Below are positions 1-11,330 of a stretch of 64,000 bases of DNA, piece after piece. Made by a program: the position numbers and the translations under genes. The notes beneath the pieces are model-generated. The model did not search any database, was not told where the DNA came from, and saw nothing but the letters and a program-made list of their open reading frames with translations. Within the stretch, counting starts at the first letter, position 1; every line of letters starts with the position of its first letter. The stretch spans positions 930,001-994,000 of the forward strand of contig ML058588.1 of NCBI GenBank assembly GCA_003013855.2. Direction: 5' to 3'. This DNA comes from Liriodendron chinense. Lineage: Eukaryota > Streptophyta > Magnoliopsida > Magnoliales > Magnoliaceae.

Positions 1-100
1 CATCAAGTTCTCTCAAAAACTCGAGCCCGATATAAGAAACAACCATCTCGTCAAGTTTTCTCAAAAACTTTAGCCCGGTATAAGAATCAAGCAGTAAAAC
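1..100 (+). repeat. 48-bp tandem repeat in the gene A linker
   Basis: TCAAGTTYTCTCAAAAACT recurs at 3 and 51, a period of 48 bp or 16 codons. It encodes QV(L/F)SKT(R/L)ARYK repeated, with a weaker PSRQ echo near base 205. The period keeps the reading frame, so the linker length can vary without breaking the protein. Confidence 0.6.
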
Positions 101-3100
101 GATCCTTGCTTGCTACTAAAAGAAAAATGGGACCATCTCCACTAGAAGGATGTCAATCCTTGTGTAAGAAACGTCTCATTTCTACTGAAAGAAGCACGAA
201 GAGGCCATCTCGTCAAGGTCAATCAAATTCATTTACAGAGAGTGAAGCGAAGCTGCAGTGTTGGACTAAAACAGGTGATTTCGAGCTCCTTTCCACCGAG
301 TTCATGAGGGTGCTGGTCTGCTATGATTTTATCCCTTTTCTGTATGTTTACGTCATTGATCATAATAGCATAATTGTGCTCATCTAGAAATCTTCGGATG
401 TCTGTGCTGTTACAGATTCTCGGTTACGGGTTGGATCTTTAATATCACAAAGACGAAGAGTCACAGAAGAAGAAAAAGCAAGGGTGCTTGATGACGCAAA
501 GTCATTTAAGCTAAAAAATCCTTCTGTTGCTGTAGTTATGCGAGCTGGTTATGTTTATGCTGGGTTTCTCATGGTGAGTTTTCCATAGACAGGTAGACTT
601 ATGGAGTGGTATGTGTGATGTCATTTTAGGGAAAAATTCTCTGGATTTTAGAGAAACCTAATGCGGAAACATGTAGATTACCTATTTTTGATAGATTAAA
701 TTTTACCTATGGTTTAACTGTGGACATAGTTCTCTCTCTATCTCTCTCAAAAAAAAAAAAAAAAAAAAAAGAAAAGCAAAAAGAAGAAGAGAGGATATAG
801 TCCTTGATAGAGTGGATTGTTAGAAAAGGATTCATGTTGCCGACCTGAATTAGTTGTGATAATGCTTAGATTATGATGCCGATGATAATTTTTGATATAT
901 CGAACTGATTGGAATCAATCTAAGAGTTGGGAAATCATGGTTAAATATTTAATTGGATCCTAGCATTTCCATTTGGGTGTCTCTAAAAGGGGTTTGTTCT
1001 AGAAGGTAGAGAGATTACACTTTTTCTGACTTTTGCGAACTTGTTAAATACTTGCAACCAATGTTGTCAAAATCCTACGATTTACGATTTTATTCAAATC
1101 TTAAGGAAAATGACTTGAATCCCTCCTTGAACCCCTTTTTATATGAATCCTATGATTCTATGATTTGAATCATATGATTTATGATTCAAATCCTGATTTA
1201 CGATTCAATTATACTCGTTCTCTTCTATTTTAAATTTCACTTGGCTTTCATTTTGTGTTTTTACATTGGTGGGGACCTTAAGAATCGTTTAGAATTTTTT
1301 TTTTCAAAAAAATAATACTAATCATTTAGAAAAGGTAAATTATTTTATTTTGTTCTTTATAAGAGATTAAATGATATATTTTCTTCATCAACATTAAATC
1401 ATAGTCTTTTTTAGTGATTTCTTACTTCTTAACTAGTCGAAACACCAAATTGGTGTATGATTTATTTGAAATGTTTTTATGGATGGTTATGATCATGTTG
1501 ACTTATATATATATATTGTGGAATCGTGGTTACAAATCAAAATATCTTTTTTTTCATTTGTTTATAGAATCAATGCCGCTTTTCCAACGTGATTCTACAT
1601 TCAAGAAAGGTAACACGAACATAAATTATTAAAGAATTCTAATATGTTTTTGAAAGAGCAAAAAAAAAAAAAAAAAGGAAAAAGAAAAAGATTGAAAGAT
1701 AAGAATCCTTTGACACTATCATGACAATGGTACTACTTGGTGCGTATTGATGGCAAAAGGATGATGGATGAGTTTTCATTTTTTTCTGATTTATTTTTTC
1801 ACACACATATTTTTTTAATTTTTTAAGAAAATCATAAAAGATCTTATGATTTTCGATACAATTTGTAATTCGATACAATTCAACCCCTATTACGATTTAT
1901 GATACAATAATGATTTTGACAGCATTGCTTGTAACTAGTGCAAGATTTTTTATACTAATAAGTTGTTTTATCCCTCTTTACTTGAATACTTGTGTGGTTG
2001 TTTGCCTTATTTTTATTGAAATCGTATTATACGGTAGCCTGGTTGCATCAATTTGAGTCACTCTCCTGCTGTAACTGAAAATATTCACTCTTATAGATCC
2101 ATAAAAAAGGAATTTCTGCATCGAATATATCCATTCTATTATTCTACAATTACACATGCACACACTGACACTATAGTTGCAGGTGAGACCTTCTCATGTA
2201 TGTGCACACGCCCATATGTTGGACGACAAGTTACTATCCACCCAATAGATAACTTTCAAAGTTTGATGTGCATGTGGCATCCACCCAGTGTGATGGGTTG
2301 GCCCCACTGTAAGGATCATTATATTTAAAAAAATCAGTCCCGTCCACTCAGTCAGGAGGAGCACACTTGTATTGTTTTATTTATCTGCGGATATACATTA
2401 TTTTCTATGGTGTGGCCAACCTAATAAGTGGACGTGGCTGATTTTTGCATGAGTTGATCTTCATGGAAAGGCCAATCTTTTGGATAGGGTGGATGTCACG
2501 TGCACATGTTGGTTGGAAGTTATTTGATAGGTGGATGGTAGCTTATTGTCACACTGGTTGGATGTGAGCATTTCTATGCAAATGCATGCTTGTATGAGAA
2601 CGATGCTATAGTGTCAACACTACCGTAACTTACGATGTTGACCTCTGTTGGGCCCACCATGATGTATGCATAACATTTGTGCCATCTATCAAATGTGCCC
2701 CCCTCAATTTTACCTTGGAGTTTGACAATTGGGTTGACCGGAGACTCATGTGGGCCACACCCGAGGGAATAACATAAAATCATGCCTAAATGATGGAGGA
2801 CACATGTAAACTAGCCCAGGATGAGTGCAAGTAGATCAAGTTACGAATTAATTAAACAATCAACAATTAAATCTACGCAATCCACATCATAGAGTAAGGA
2901 TAAATCAAGTAGGTAACCGAATAATCCCAGGTTAAATGGTTAATTGCATGCAATGTTTGCATTGTTGGTATCGCTACAAGTTTCGCTAGCCGGAGATAAA
3001 TATATAATATCGTTATCGCCGATAACCGAAAATTTGGGGAAAAAGGGGGAAACATGAGGAAAACAGTAGAATTTTTCAGTGAAACTCTAGGCAATGCTTA

Positions 3101-5254
3101 AATACACACATTTGCATATTTATGAATAAAAAAATTGCAAAAAGAATGCATGCATAATAAGTTTTCGTTTAATAGGGTCCTAAAAGCATGTGCTGTCGTA
3201 AGAAATCCAACCTTCTAATCCCACTTCAACGTATGGGTGCGACCTCGCCATGGGCCCACCTCAACGTATGTGTTGTATATCTATGCTGTCTATCCGTTTT
3301 GCCCGCTCATTTTAGGGCATGGGCTGAAAAATGAGGCAGATCCAAATCTTAGGTGGACCACCAACCACACCACAAGAAACAATGGTCATTGACTACTAAA
3401 ACTTTTTGTGGGCCCCAAAAGTCTGATATTTGTGTTTCCCCTTCATCCAGGTCTATGTGACCTTTAGATGGCAAATAAACATTACAGTGGACCCTAGGAA
3501 GTTTTCAATGGTGGGTGTTAAATGACCATTGTTTTTTTTATGGTGTGGTCCACCTAGGATTTGGATCTGCTTTGTTATTCAGCCCATGCCCTAAAATGAC
3601 ATGGCAAAACAAATGGACGGCCTAGATATACAATACATGCATTGAGGTGGTCACATAGAGCCACACATGACACATCGCACCCTTTTAAAGTCGCAACTTA
3701 AGTTGCGTACAAAGTCAAAAGTGTAAAGAAAGGGAGCAGATTGGGTGAGACCCCGAACCCACCTAGACGGTGAACCCTTACCATAGGTGCCCACCTTGAT
3801 GTACTTATATTGTATCCACGCTGTCCATCCGTTTTTCCTGATCATTTTATGGCATTATCCTAAAAATGAAGTAGATCCAATTATCAAGTGGACCATACCA
3901 TAGAAAACAGTGATGATTGAACTCCCTACCATTAAAAACTTCTTAGGAAGAAGCTGTATGTTTCTATAGGTTTTATTTACCATCCAATCCATTCATAAGG
4001 TCACCAAAGCCTGGATGAAGGGAAAAAACAAATATTAGATTGATCCATAACTTTTGTGGCCCATTAATGGTCAATCACCATAGTTTCCTATGGTATGATC
4101 CACCTGATAATTGGATCTGATTCATTTTTTGGATAATACCCTAAAATGATATGGAAAAACAAATGGATGGCGTGGATAAACAATACATCCACCAAGGTGG
4201 GCCCCATGGCAAGGGTTGCACCGTCTTGTGTGCATGCGGGGTCTCACCTAATCTGCTCCCGTAAATAAAAAGGCAAAGAGGATTCGAACTCCCGACTATT
4301 TTTAAGCCCTGGAGGAAGTTCCGAAGTATCTTCTCCACCGAAACATAAAATTCGGCGATTCCTTCTGGTAAAATAGCAATTGGAGGTGGGAAAATCCCAA
4401 CAAGCTTGTTATCCACTCAATGAAATCTCAGAAATCCATTACCTTGAAGATTTTTTAGGTTATTTCGTACTTCCCATCCACAGAAAAAAGGTATTTTCTT
4501 TTTCTTTTTTATTTTCATGAAGCCTAACTCGATTTTATCGCCGTTAATCGACGAAAATGTCGAAATACAACCGACATTTTCGGCGATAACCCAGGATATT
4601 GAAAATATCGTCGATATTTTGCCGATATCTGGTAGAGAAACGAATTCTTGTGGTTTCGGTGTTGCTAGTGCAGCGACACCGATAATATGGACAATTCATC
4701 GATAATTTGAACACGGATTGCATGTGCATAACAAGAGAATATAAAATAAGGTTAATGAATGACCCACTTGGAAGATAGGACTTTCAATCTATACCACATC
4801 CACATGAGGAAATAAGGGTACCAATAAAAATTAGATTCAGGGAAACGTATTTGTTCAAAATCAGGTTTTCCTAAGGGGTTTTGAATCAAGGAATTGAGAT
4901 TTAAGAACTTTGGGAATTTATGGGTTTAAGAATTTAGAAAATTAGGGATTTAGGGTTCGTTTATTTATTTATTTATTTATTTATGAAAAGAGGATTTGTG
5001 CTTGATGAGGGTCATTTGATGGAGGCGAAAAGAAAGTCAGAAAGAGAATGTGGGATGAAAGGGTTTTGGTTTAGATGAGTCGTGGATGAAGGAAGAGGAA
5101 GGAGAGATGAATACCTTGAAGGAAGAATGAAAAGAAGATTTAGAGGAACCCACTACCAAGCTTTGATATACCCTTCCACACTTTGATTGGAAGGGAGGGT
5201 TTCTACACAAACCCCGATGGAAAAAAGATGAAAAACCTATTTTTAGAGGAACTC

Positions 5255-5295
<41 letters not shown>

Positions 5296-8200
5296 AAAAA
5301 AAAAAAAAAAACTCTTAATAGCCCATTAGGGCTGGATGTCCCCTCCCCTTAGGCTTTTATATTCACTTTTTAATAAAATTATAAAATTGCCATTGTCATA
5401 AGTAACATGACCCATCATCCAAATAGACAAACTACCAGTCAAATAACTAATCTAAACCATCTAATAAACTTAAAAAATAACAAAAACATAAATAGAAAGA
5501 AATCAAGGGCCAAGGGGCCTAGATCTAGAAGATTTGTTGATCCGATGGCCTGATCACTATGATCCAACAGTCGGATCGACTCGAAAATCAAAATTTATGG
5601 CTAAACTAGACTCCTGAACAACCCACATGCATCATCCCAGTGTGGGGTCTTCCTGATGCACATCCAATACATGTGGGGTCTTCAAAATGGCCTGACGGGT
5701 CCCATTTGGAAGTCATCTCCTATCCAAAGAGAATTGTGTTGATGTTGATGGTCGTCTCCGTCTTTGATAAACTCGTATAGGTCCTCTGATGTCCCCATCA
5801 CTAAAACTTCTAAATTCACTTGTTATGGCTCACTTTAGTTCTGGAATAGGTTGAGTTTTGGTATGTCCCTTCATCTTTGTGGGTGTCCGATTGTTGAGCC
5901 CCCACAGTAGTTTGGAAGGTTTTATTGGTTGGGCGTCCCCTCCCAACTCTTCTCTATGCCGTGACCCACATGAATTTTCGATCAGGTTGACTTTGGGGTG
6001 GCATACCATTGAAGGGCACCTCATGGATGGAACAAATGTCATGCACACGGATGAGTGGAATGGTCTTATTTTTCTTCTTGGCGATCTTCATAGCAGGTCC
6101 TAGTCCTACTGTTTCCTTGGTACTTTTCCGACACAATACCACAAGTTGTGGTACCTGGCTTGTATCTGATCAGTTTAAATTCACATTGATTAGGTACTCG
6201 GATTGCACCAGTTTTCTCAATGACTGACTTGAAAGTTGATGTGGTGTTGTGATTGAGTAGCTCTCTTTTGTCTTAGTTGAACGTAATCTCCCAACTGATT
6301 AAAGAAGGAAACAAATCGGAGTCCCTTTGAGATGCGCGGAGGACCACCATAGAGCAGATTGGCAGGCGAGACAACAAGAAGTAGATTTGCAGGTAGTCAG
6401 CAAGGCGACAAAGAGGAAGAGCTGTGGCGAGGGGAACTAGCGTGGTAGGCAGAAGAGGTTCAGGTGGAGGGCTTCCTCGAGAAGAGAAAGCCCGGGGGGG
6501 GGGGGGGGGGGGGGGGTTCATAAGGGGTGGTTGCCAATCAACTTCTCTATGGTTTTGGAAAGGCGTGTCATTTTCTATGGGGGATGGATCAAGAGTTAGA
6601 TTTTGGGAGGACACTTGGTGCGGTGAAGCCCCTCTATGCACTGACTTTCCTACTTTGGCTAGTCTCACTTCCTTGTTTGATTTGAGGGTGGTGGATTGTT
6701 ACTCTGTGAGCGGATCGACGGTAGTTTGGACTCCACCGTGTGGAAGGAACTTCACAGATGATGAGAAGGTGGCTCTCATTGTGCTTCTTGAGTGCTTGCA
6801 GCTCACAGCCCCAGCAAGGGGACCTGATTCTAATATTCTATGGTTTGGTGGATGCTCAGTTTGGGCAGTTCACAGATAAATCTTTCTATAGTATGCTTCA
6901 GGCCAATCGTAGTGACTCTTCTGAAAGGCATGCATATCACTTTTGGTTTTATGCTCCTCCTCCTATAGTAGCTGAATTCACTTGGTTGGTAGGTTGAAAG
7001 AGGATTTTAACGATTGATAGCCTTCAAAAGAGATCTTTGGCCATTCTGAACATGTGCTGCATGTGCGAACAAGATGAAAAAACTGTCAACCACCTTTTTA
7101 TTTTTTGCCCGTTTACCTAGAAGATATGGGATTGTTTCTTAGAAGTTCATGGGGTTTCATGGGCAATGCTGGGGTCGGCGCGGGACCTTCTTTGTGCTTG
7201 GCATGGGGGAGGAGGGGGGAAACAATCCCGCTCGAAGTGGCTCTTGATCCTGCCTTTGATTTTGTGGTCTGTTTGGGGCAAAAGGAACTGAAGACGCTTC
7301 TGTAATTAGTCGTGGCGTCTTCAGGTAGTGGTGATGGGGATGAATTTGACGTTGTCTGAATGGTTTGCCTTGTAGTGCCCATTTTAGGTTGTGTTTGTTT
7401 CCATCTAGGCTTGGGGGAATTGGGTTCTCTATTATTTTTGTTGTATTCTTTTCCTGTTCAGGCCTGTTTAATAAAATTTCATATAAGGGTGAGCTAAGGA
7501 GTCAGTAAGTCTGTGACAGTATCATGGATGAGATCACTCATTGTAGACAATGCAACCATACCACTATCAGTGAATTCATGCTGTTAGTGATTTGCGATTT
7601 ATGCTTTTCATCAAGATGTTAATTTTCTCTTCATCACCAAAATTCAAGAGTCATGCGTATATCTGATGAATGTAATACATAGACGGCCTGCATTTTAATA
7701 TGGGTTTAGGTTCCATGTGTTAATTTTTCAAATCAAGTTTTTTGTTATTTTGATTCCTTGATCAGCAATCCAATGCGAATTCTACTTTTCCTTATTATGG
7801 TGAAAATTGTCTGTGGAACTCAGTGGCCAAACTACAATCATGGTGTTCCATTCTGATACAAGGTTCACGATGGACTTCATAGGGTGCTAAAACTGCTATG
7901 ATTAAGGGCACTGTCCATTTTTCATGCTCTTAAATGAATACCCTTGATCATCCCAATCATGTTGATTTGGGTGAAATGTGCAATCCGTTATGGATCCCTC
8001 CCATCCAACAATTATCGTAGGTGATTTCGTACTGGGCCCCACAGATGGTTTGCACTGGATTTTGGTAAGAAGAATTCACTGGATAATTGCTGCTGATTCC
8101 TTGCTTTGCAAAAGAGGAAACAAAGAAGGCACCTTCCGAGTAGTGTGAAAAAACTCCTGATTTGTAAGCACATTTTGACCTGCAAAAAGATTTAACCAAA

Positions 8201-8542
8201 GGTCACCTGATGCAGGTTCTTCCGAGGAAATTCACATCTAATCTTCCTAAAGAAGATATAGTGATGACTGTTTTGGATCCGAGTGGGAGGTGTTGGACCA
8301 TGAAATACCTTTTCCGCAAAATATTTGGTGCTCTCAGCGGTGGTTGGAGCTCCTTTTGCCTTGCCAATAATCTTGAGGAAAGCGATGTCTGTGTCTTTGA
8401 GCGTCTCGAAAAGGACAAGCTGCAGGTGCATATTTTCAGGGTGGTAGAAGAAATCACACCGTTGATCAAGATTGTCTCGAGTATGATAAAGAAAACCAGC
8501 CGCATTGGATTAAATACTGGTATGGTCTCTTTTCTAGGATAG
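1..8542 (+). CDS. Gene A: B3-domain (REM-type) protein, 3' part; exons <1..274, 416..573, 8216..8542
   Basis: Probable nuclear DNA-binding protein of the plant B3/REM family; only its C-terminal 252 or so residues are in the window. The first segment (frame open from base 1) is a basic linker rich in K, R and S with a 16-residue tandem repeat. A phase-1 intron (275-415, donor ACAG|GTGATT, acceptor TTACAG|ATTC) joins it to an exon ending in a B3 N-terminal strand (VAVVMRAGYVYAGFLM). A phase-0 intron of 7,642 bp (574-8215) then leads to VLPRKF...SGGW...NNLEESDVCVFE...VHIFRVVEE, the rest of the B3 fold, and a stop at 8540-8542. Intron phases match genes C to F, but the protein is clearly more divergent. 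The first internal junction was chosen because it alone keeps frame. The upstream exons and first B3 domain lie outside the window. Confidence 0.72.
1062..1924. mobile_element. AT-rich MITE, TIR TGTTGTCAAAATC, in gene A last intron
   Basis: The left end TGTTGTCAAAATCCTACG and the right end GATTTTGACAGCA are inverted copies. The interior is AT-rich and full of TACGATT/AATCGTA words in both orientations. A related element lies at 48693-49452 in intron 2 of gene E. No coding capacity was seen and no target duplication is clear. Confidence 0.6.
2210..2570. mobile_element. Imperfect inverted-repeat element
   Basis: The left part (ACAAGTTACTATCCACCC ... GTGCATGTGGCATCCACCC) and the right part (GGGTGGATGTCACGTGCAC ... 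GGTGGATGGTAGCTTATTG) pair as diverged inverted repeats around a centre with TGGTGTGGCCAACC. This is a foldback/MITE-like relic. Its ends are not precisely resolved. Confidence 0.45.
3235..3660. mobile_element. LTIR element (quasi-palindromic MITE), about 415 bp
   Basis: The left arm GGGCCCACCTCAACGTATG...CTATCCGTTTTGCCC...CATTTTAGGGCATG and the right arm CATGCCCTAAAATGACATGGCAAAACAAATGGACGG...CATTGAGGTGG are inverted copies. The centre has the family signature TTTTTGTGGGCC and CTTCATCCAGGTCTATGTGACC. Outer termini are not evident. Confidence 0.7.
3732..4260. mobile_element. Full-length LTIR element with 9-bp target duplication
   Basis: 529 bp from GGGAGCAGATTGGGTGAG to CTCACCTAATCTGCTCCC, which are inverted termini. 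The flanks are GTAAAGAAA (3723-3731) and GTAAATAAA (4261-4269), an 8-of-9 match. The arms extend well over 150 bp each (TGTCCATCCG...GGATGG). Long TIRs plus 9-bp duplications are typical of Mutator-like elements. Nothing in it encodes a transposase. Confidence 0.75.
4711..6270. other. Gene-free part of gene A last intron, possible old retroelement debris
   Basis: Contains (TTTA)n at about 4962-4984, a purine-rich stretch (5000-5150) and a C30-A26 homopolymer at 5256-5311. The stretch 5820-6100 is open in several frames but matches nothing I recognise. The composition is compatible with a decayed LTR element; I see no diagnostic domain. Confidence 0.3.
5256..5311. repeat. C30 run directly followed by A26 run
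   Basis: Thirty consecutive C (5256-5285), then 26 consecutive A (5286-5311). Such a junction is unusual and may be a sequencing or assembly artefact. Confidence 0.9.
6494..6516. repeat. G23 homopolymer at the 5' edge of the LINE relic
   Basis: Twenty-three consecutive G between AAAGCCC and TTCATAAGG. It coincides with where recognisable LINE sequence begins. Confidence 0.9.
6517..7480 (+). mobile_element. 5'-truncated LINE (L1-like non-LTR retrotransposon), 3' end of ORF2
   Basis: Translation gives FWKGVSFSMGDGSRVRFWEDTW...FPTLASL, the region after the reverse transcriptase in plant L1 elements. After a frame change and stops comes LTIDSLQKRSLAILNMCCMC...VNHLFIFCPFT (about 7005-7120), a zf-RVT-type Cys/His segment. 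A 3' UTR-like tract with AATAAAATT at about 7470 follows. Several stops and frameshifts show it is dead. It is in sense orientation within gene A's last intron. Confidence 0.65.
7481..8215. other. End of gene A last intron; no feature recognised
   Basis: Moderately AT-rich single-copy-looking sequence leading to the acceptor CCTGATGCAG|GTTCTTCC at 8215. I see no repeat or reading frame worth calling. Confidence 0.4.
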
Positions 8543-9405
8543 ATTGGGTGTGTTTCAGATTAGTACAAGGTAGATTGTGGACCATGTTCCCTTCCCGATT
8601 GTTCATGTGTGCGGCTACTTCTGATGTGATGCCGTGTCAGATAGTGATCCCCCATCAAACTGGCCCTGAAAGTCGGATTAGTCGGGAATCTTGCCCCGAA
8701 CTTTGAGGTTCTCCAATTGAGGCTTTGCACAGTTCTGACAAGTGGGGTGTATGTTGGTCATCATCTGCACATTGCTGTGGATGGATTATGCCCTGAATAT
8801 CACCTTGATGAGCAATCCTAAACCATTGAATCTGTGGCTGACAAATAGATGGTTCGAAAGAGAAATAGAGCAAGCGTTAGCATTTGAGTGGAAAATGTCC
8901 TGAGAGTGGTTTCAAGGATCTTACAATCCCCCAATTTTCAGGGCATGGTCTATCCAGTATAGGACACAACGCACCGTTGGTTTGGGTTACCAAACTGTGG
9001 GTCCCACCTCTTGGCTGAGATTCTTGCTGACCATGAATGGACGGGCGGGAGCCATTGGTACAAGTCTCTTATGTACCAATTGGATAACACAAATTCAGGC
9101 TCATTTTTTTCTCCTTATTATTATTGTTTTCTTGTTCAACGAAACTCAATTAAAGAATTTTAAAAAATAATTAAATATTTGGGATGAGTAGTAAAATTGG
9201 AATAATGTTAGCCCTAGTGATGACATTTTTAATGACTAAAATATCCTGACCTACATTAAAAATCCCTCTTAAATCCTTTGGTATCTTAAGTTTGAGAACT
9301 CTCCTAAAAACTAATCTCGAGGGCAAAGGCGTCCAAAACTGGTGTTATACACCGAAGTTGCATGGGAGTTGTGTTCAAAGATGGAGTGAGCCCAAGCCTG
9401 GCCGT
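8543..9405. other. 3' flank of gene A
   Basis: Non-coding sequence after the gene A stop. No clear domain or repeat. Confidence 0.35.
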
Positions 9406-9720
9406 TGGACCTTGTTTAGGGTTCCAAACCCTGGCCCTACAGAGCTGGACTGTACAGCTTAGTCCATTGCGACCCCTTGGGCTTGGAACTTCAAGAATGA
9501 TCCCTGTTTGTGCACTGGGCTGAGGCCAACTGATTGAGGCCCATTGAGCCCGCTTTGGCCTGGCCCATGGATGATACGTAGGCACTTGGAAATTGCTAGC
9601 ACAGCATTCAAGTAAATCAAATCAGACTGTCCAAATTATGGGTCAGTTAAAATGAAATTCCGCACTATTTTAGAAAACGGTGGTGACTTAACTCCTCCCA
9701 TGTGGCACTGACGTATAGCT
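9406..9720. repeat. Unit-end segment, copy A (shared downstream of A, B, C and D)
   Basis: Contains GTCCATTGCGACCCC...TTGGGCTTGGAACTTCAAGAATGATC and ATTCAAGTAAATCAAATCAGAC. The same words recur in the same order at 15340-15790, 27366-27760 and 40330-40780. It marks homologous downstream ends of the tandem gene units. Confidence 0.6.
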
Positions 9721-9939
9721 ATCCAGACCATTCAAAAAAAAAAAAAAAAAAACCAAAAAGTAAAACAAATTTTCTTCTTCTCATATTCTGTCCATAATTG
9801 GGTTAGCTATTTGGACGGTCTGGATTTCAGCACAACCATGTCACATGCACGCTTGATGATTTAACACCATTTACAGATGGTGCATAACTAATACATGATC
9901 CCACTGTTCTTTCTCCTAGCGCATGCTCTCGAAATCGTC

Positions 9940-10150
9940 CAAAAGGTTATGTGAGGCCGATCATGATGTGTACCAGACATGACCGTTAGATCATGTCATG
10001 GTTTTATTCCAAAAATCAGGCTGATCCAAAATGCAACAATTGAAACCTCTGTGGGCCCACCGAAACTTTTAATCAGGCTTATATTTGGTTTTATCAATGG
10101 TGGTCTCAGCTCCCATTGTACCCTATGGTGTTGGCCCACTTGAGTTTTTG
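9940..10150. mobile_element. Degenerate LTIR fragment
   Basis: Family words survive in order (CATGATGTGTACCAGAC, GGCTGATCCAAAATGC, CTGTGGGCCCACCGAAAC, GGTGTTGGCCCACTTGAG). The arms are heavily eroded. Confidence 0.4.
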
Positions 10151-10239
10151 TCCGGTTCGGTTTTCGGCTGATGTACTAACACGAGACGGCACACCTGATG
10201 TACAGAATGGATCCCACACATACATCATGGATGGCCTTC

Positions 10240-10595
10240 TGGTGCCTCTAAGCAGCCCACCTTGATTATGTATTTATATATCCACACCGTCCATTCCACC
10301 CCCCCCCCCCCAGGGCATGAGGCAAAATCGGTGGTGATTGAATGCCCACTATTAAAAACTTCTTGTGAGCCATAAAGGTTTTGGATCAAGCTGATATCTG
10401 TGTTTTCCTTTAATCCAGGTCTGTGTGACCTTATTAACAGGTTAGATGATAGAACGCTCAATCACCACTGTTTCCTGTGGTGTGATCCACCTGAGATTTG
10501 GATCTGCTTCATTTTTGGGCTCATGCATTAGAATGAGCTGGCAAAATGGATGGACGACATGGATATTCATACATGAAGGTGGGCCACGGTCACAG
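10240..10595. mobile_element. LTIR element, internally deleted in the left arm
   Basis: The left arm CAGCCCACCTTGATTATG...CACACCGTCCATTCCA is cut by a C13 run and resumes at GGGCATGAGGC. The centre has GGTTTTGGATCAAGCTGATATC and CATCCAGGTCTGTGTGACC. The right arm is complete (GTGTGATCCACCTGAG...GGATGGACGACATGGAT...GAAGGTGGGCC). Confidence 0.65.
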
Positions 10596-10789
10596 ACTCA
10601 CCGAATCCACTCTCCGCTCGCTCCAACAAGCGTTGCACAGACGGAAATACTGGAGACACTTGGCCATTGGATAGGGCTGATGACTCTAGGTGAATTGCCG
10701 ATTTGTCTGAGTCACTTGGACTTGTTTCAGACCTGAACAGGTCGATGAGTCATCCCTTGGTTCACATCGGCCTTGTTTAGGTTACCCCA

Positions 10790-11165
10790 AGCTCTCTGGA
10801 ATCCACCGTGATGTCTGTATTATATCCACTCTGTCCATCCGTTTAGTGGCTCATTTTTGGACATGAGCCCAATATGAGTCATATCCAAAAGTCAATGCGG
10901 GCCATACCACAGGAAAGAGTGGGATGAAAACGTACTTGGGTCGACCGTGATGTTTATATTCCACCCAATCCGTTTGTAAGGTGATTCCATTGGGGATGAA
11001 GGCCAGGATGAAGGCAAAACAAAAATGCCAGCCTGATTTAAAACTGTTGTGGCCTCCTAGTAGGTTTCAAGGGTGGATTTCAATCCCAACTGTTTCTTGT
11101 GGTGTGGTTCACTTAGTTTGGAATCTACATGGACGGTGTAGATATAACACATACACCACGGATGA
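10790..11165. mobile_element. LTIR element
   Basis: Left arm ATCCACCGTGATGTCTG...CACTCTGTCCATCCG, centre TTGTGGCC and right arm ACATGGACGGTGTAGATA...ACACATACACCACGG. The interior is shortened relative to the 530-bp form. Confidence 0.6.
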
Positions 11166-11214
11166 GGATTGTCTACTGACGTTGGCCAGTAGCGAGTGGC
11201 TCCCGGACTGTGCT

Positions 11215-11330
11215 TTTTGGCCCCACCATGATATAAGTGTTTTGTCTACGCTGTCCATCTATTTTTCCAGATCATTTTAGGGCATGAGTTTAAAATTGAG
11301 ACAGATCCGAATCTCAAGTGGACTACATCA
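11215..11330. mobile_element. LTIR left arm only
   Basis: GGCCCCACCATGATATAAG...CGCTGTCCATCTATTTTTCC...AGGGCATGAG...AGTGGACTACATC ends abruptly. It abuts intron-1-like sequence of unit B (GTCAAACAGTTTGGATGG), the sequence that starts at 17584 in unit C. Confidence 0.55.

Larger units (their letters stand above)
2935..4710. repeat. Outer repeat rich in ATCGCCGATA words, split by two LTIR elements
   Basis: Both outer parts (about 2960-3120 and 4510-4710) carry dense ATCG/CGAT palindromic words (TATCGCCGATAACCG, ATCGTCGATATTTTGCCG). The two LTIR elements at 3235-3660 and 3732-4260 lie between them. I infer one older repeat later split by insertions. Family unknown. Confidence 0.3.

Noticed and set aside
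6273..6668. 131-codon minus-strand frame with poly-Pro
   Set aside because: Poly-Pro is the reverse of the G23 run, and the frame is antisense to the LINE relic.
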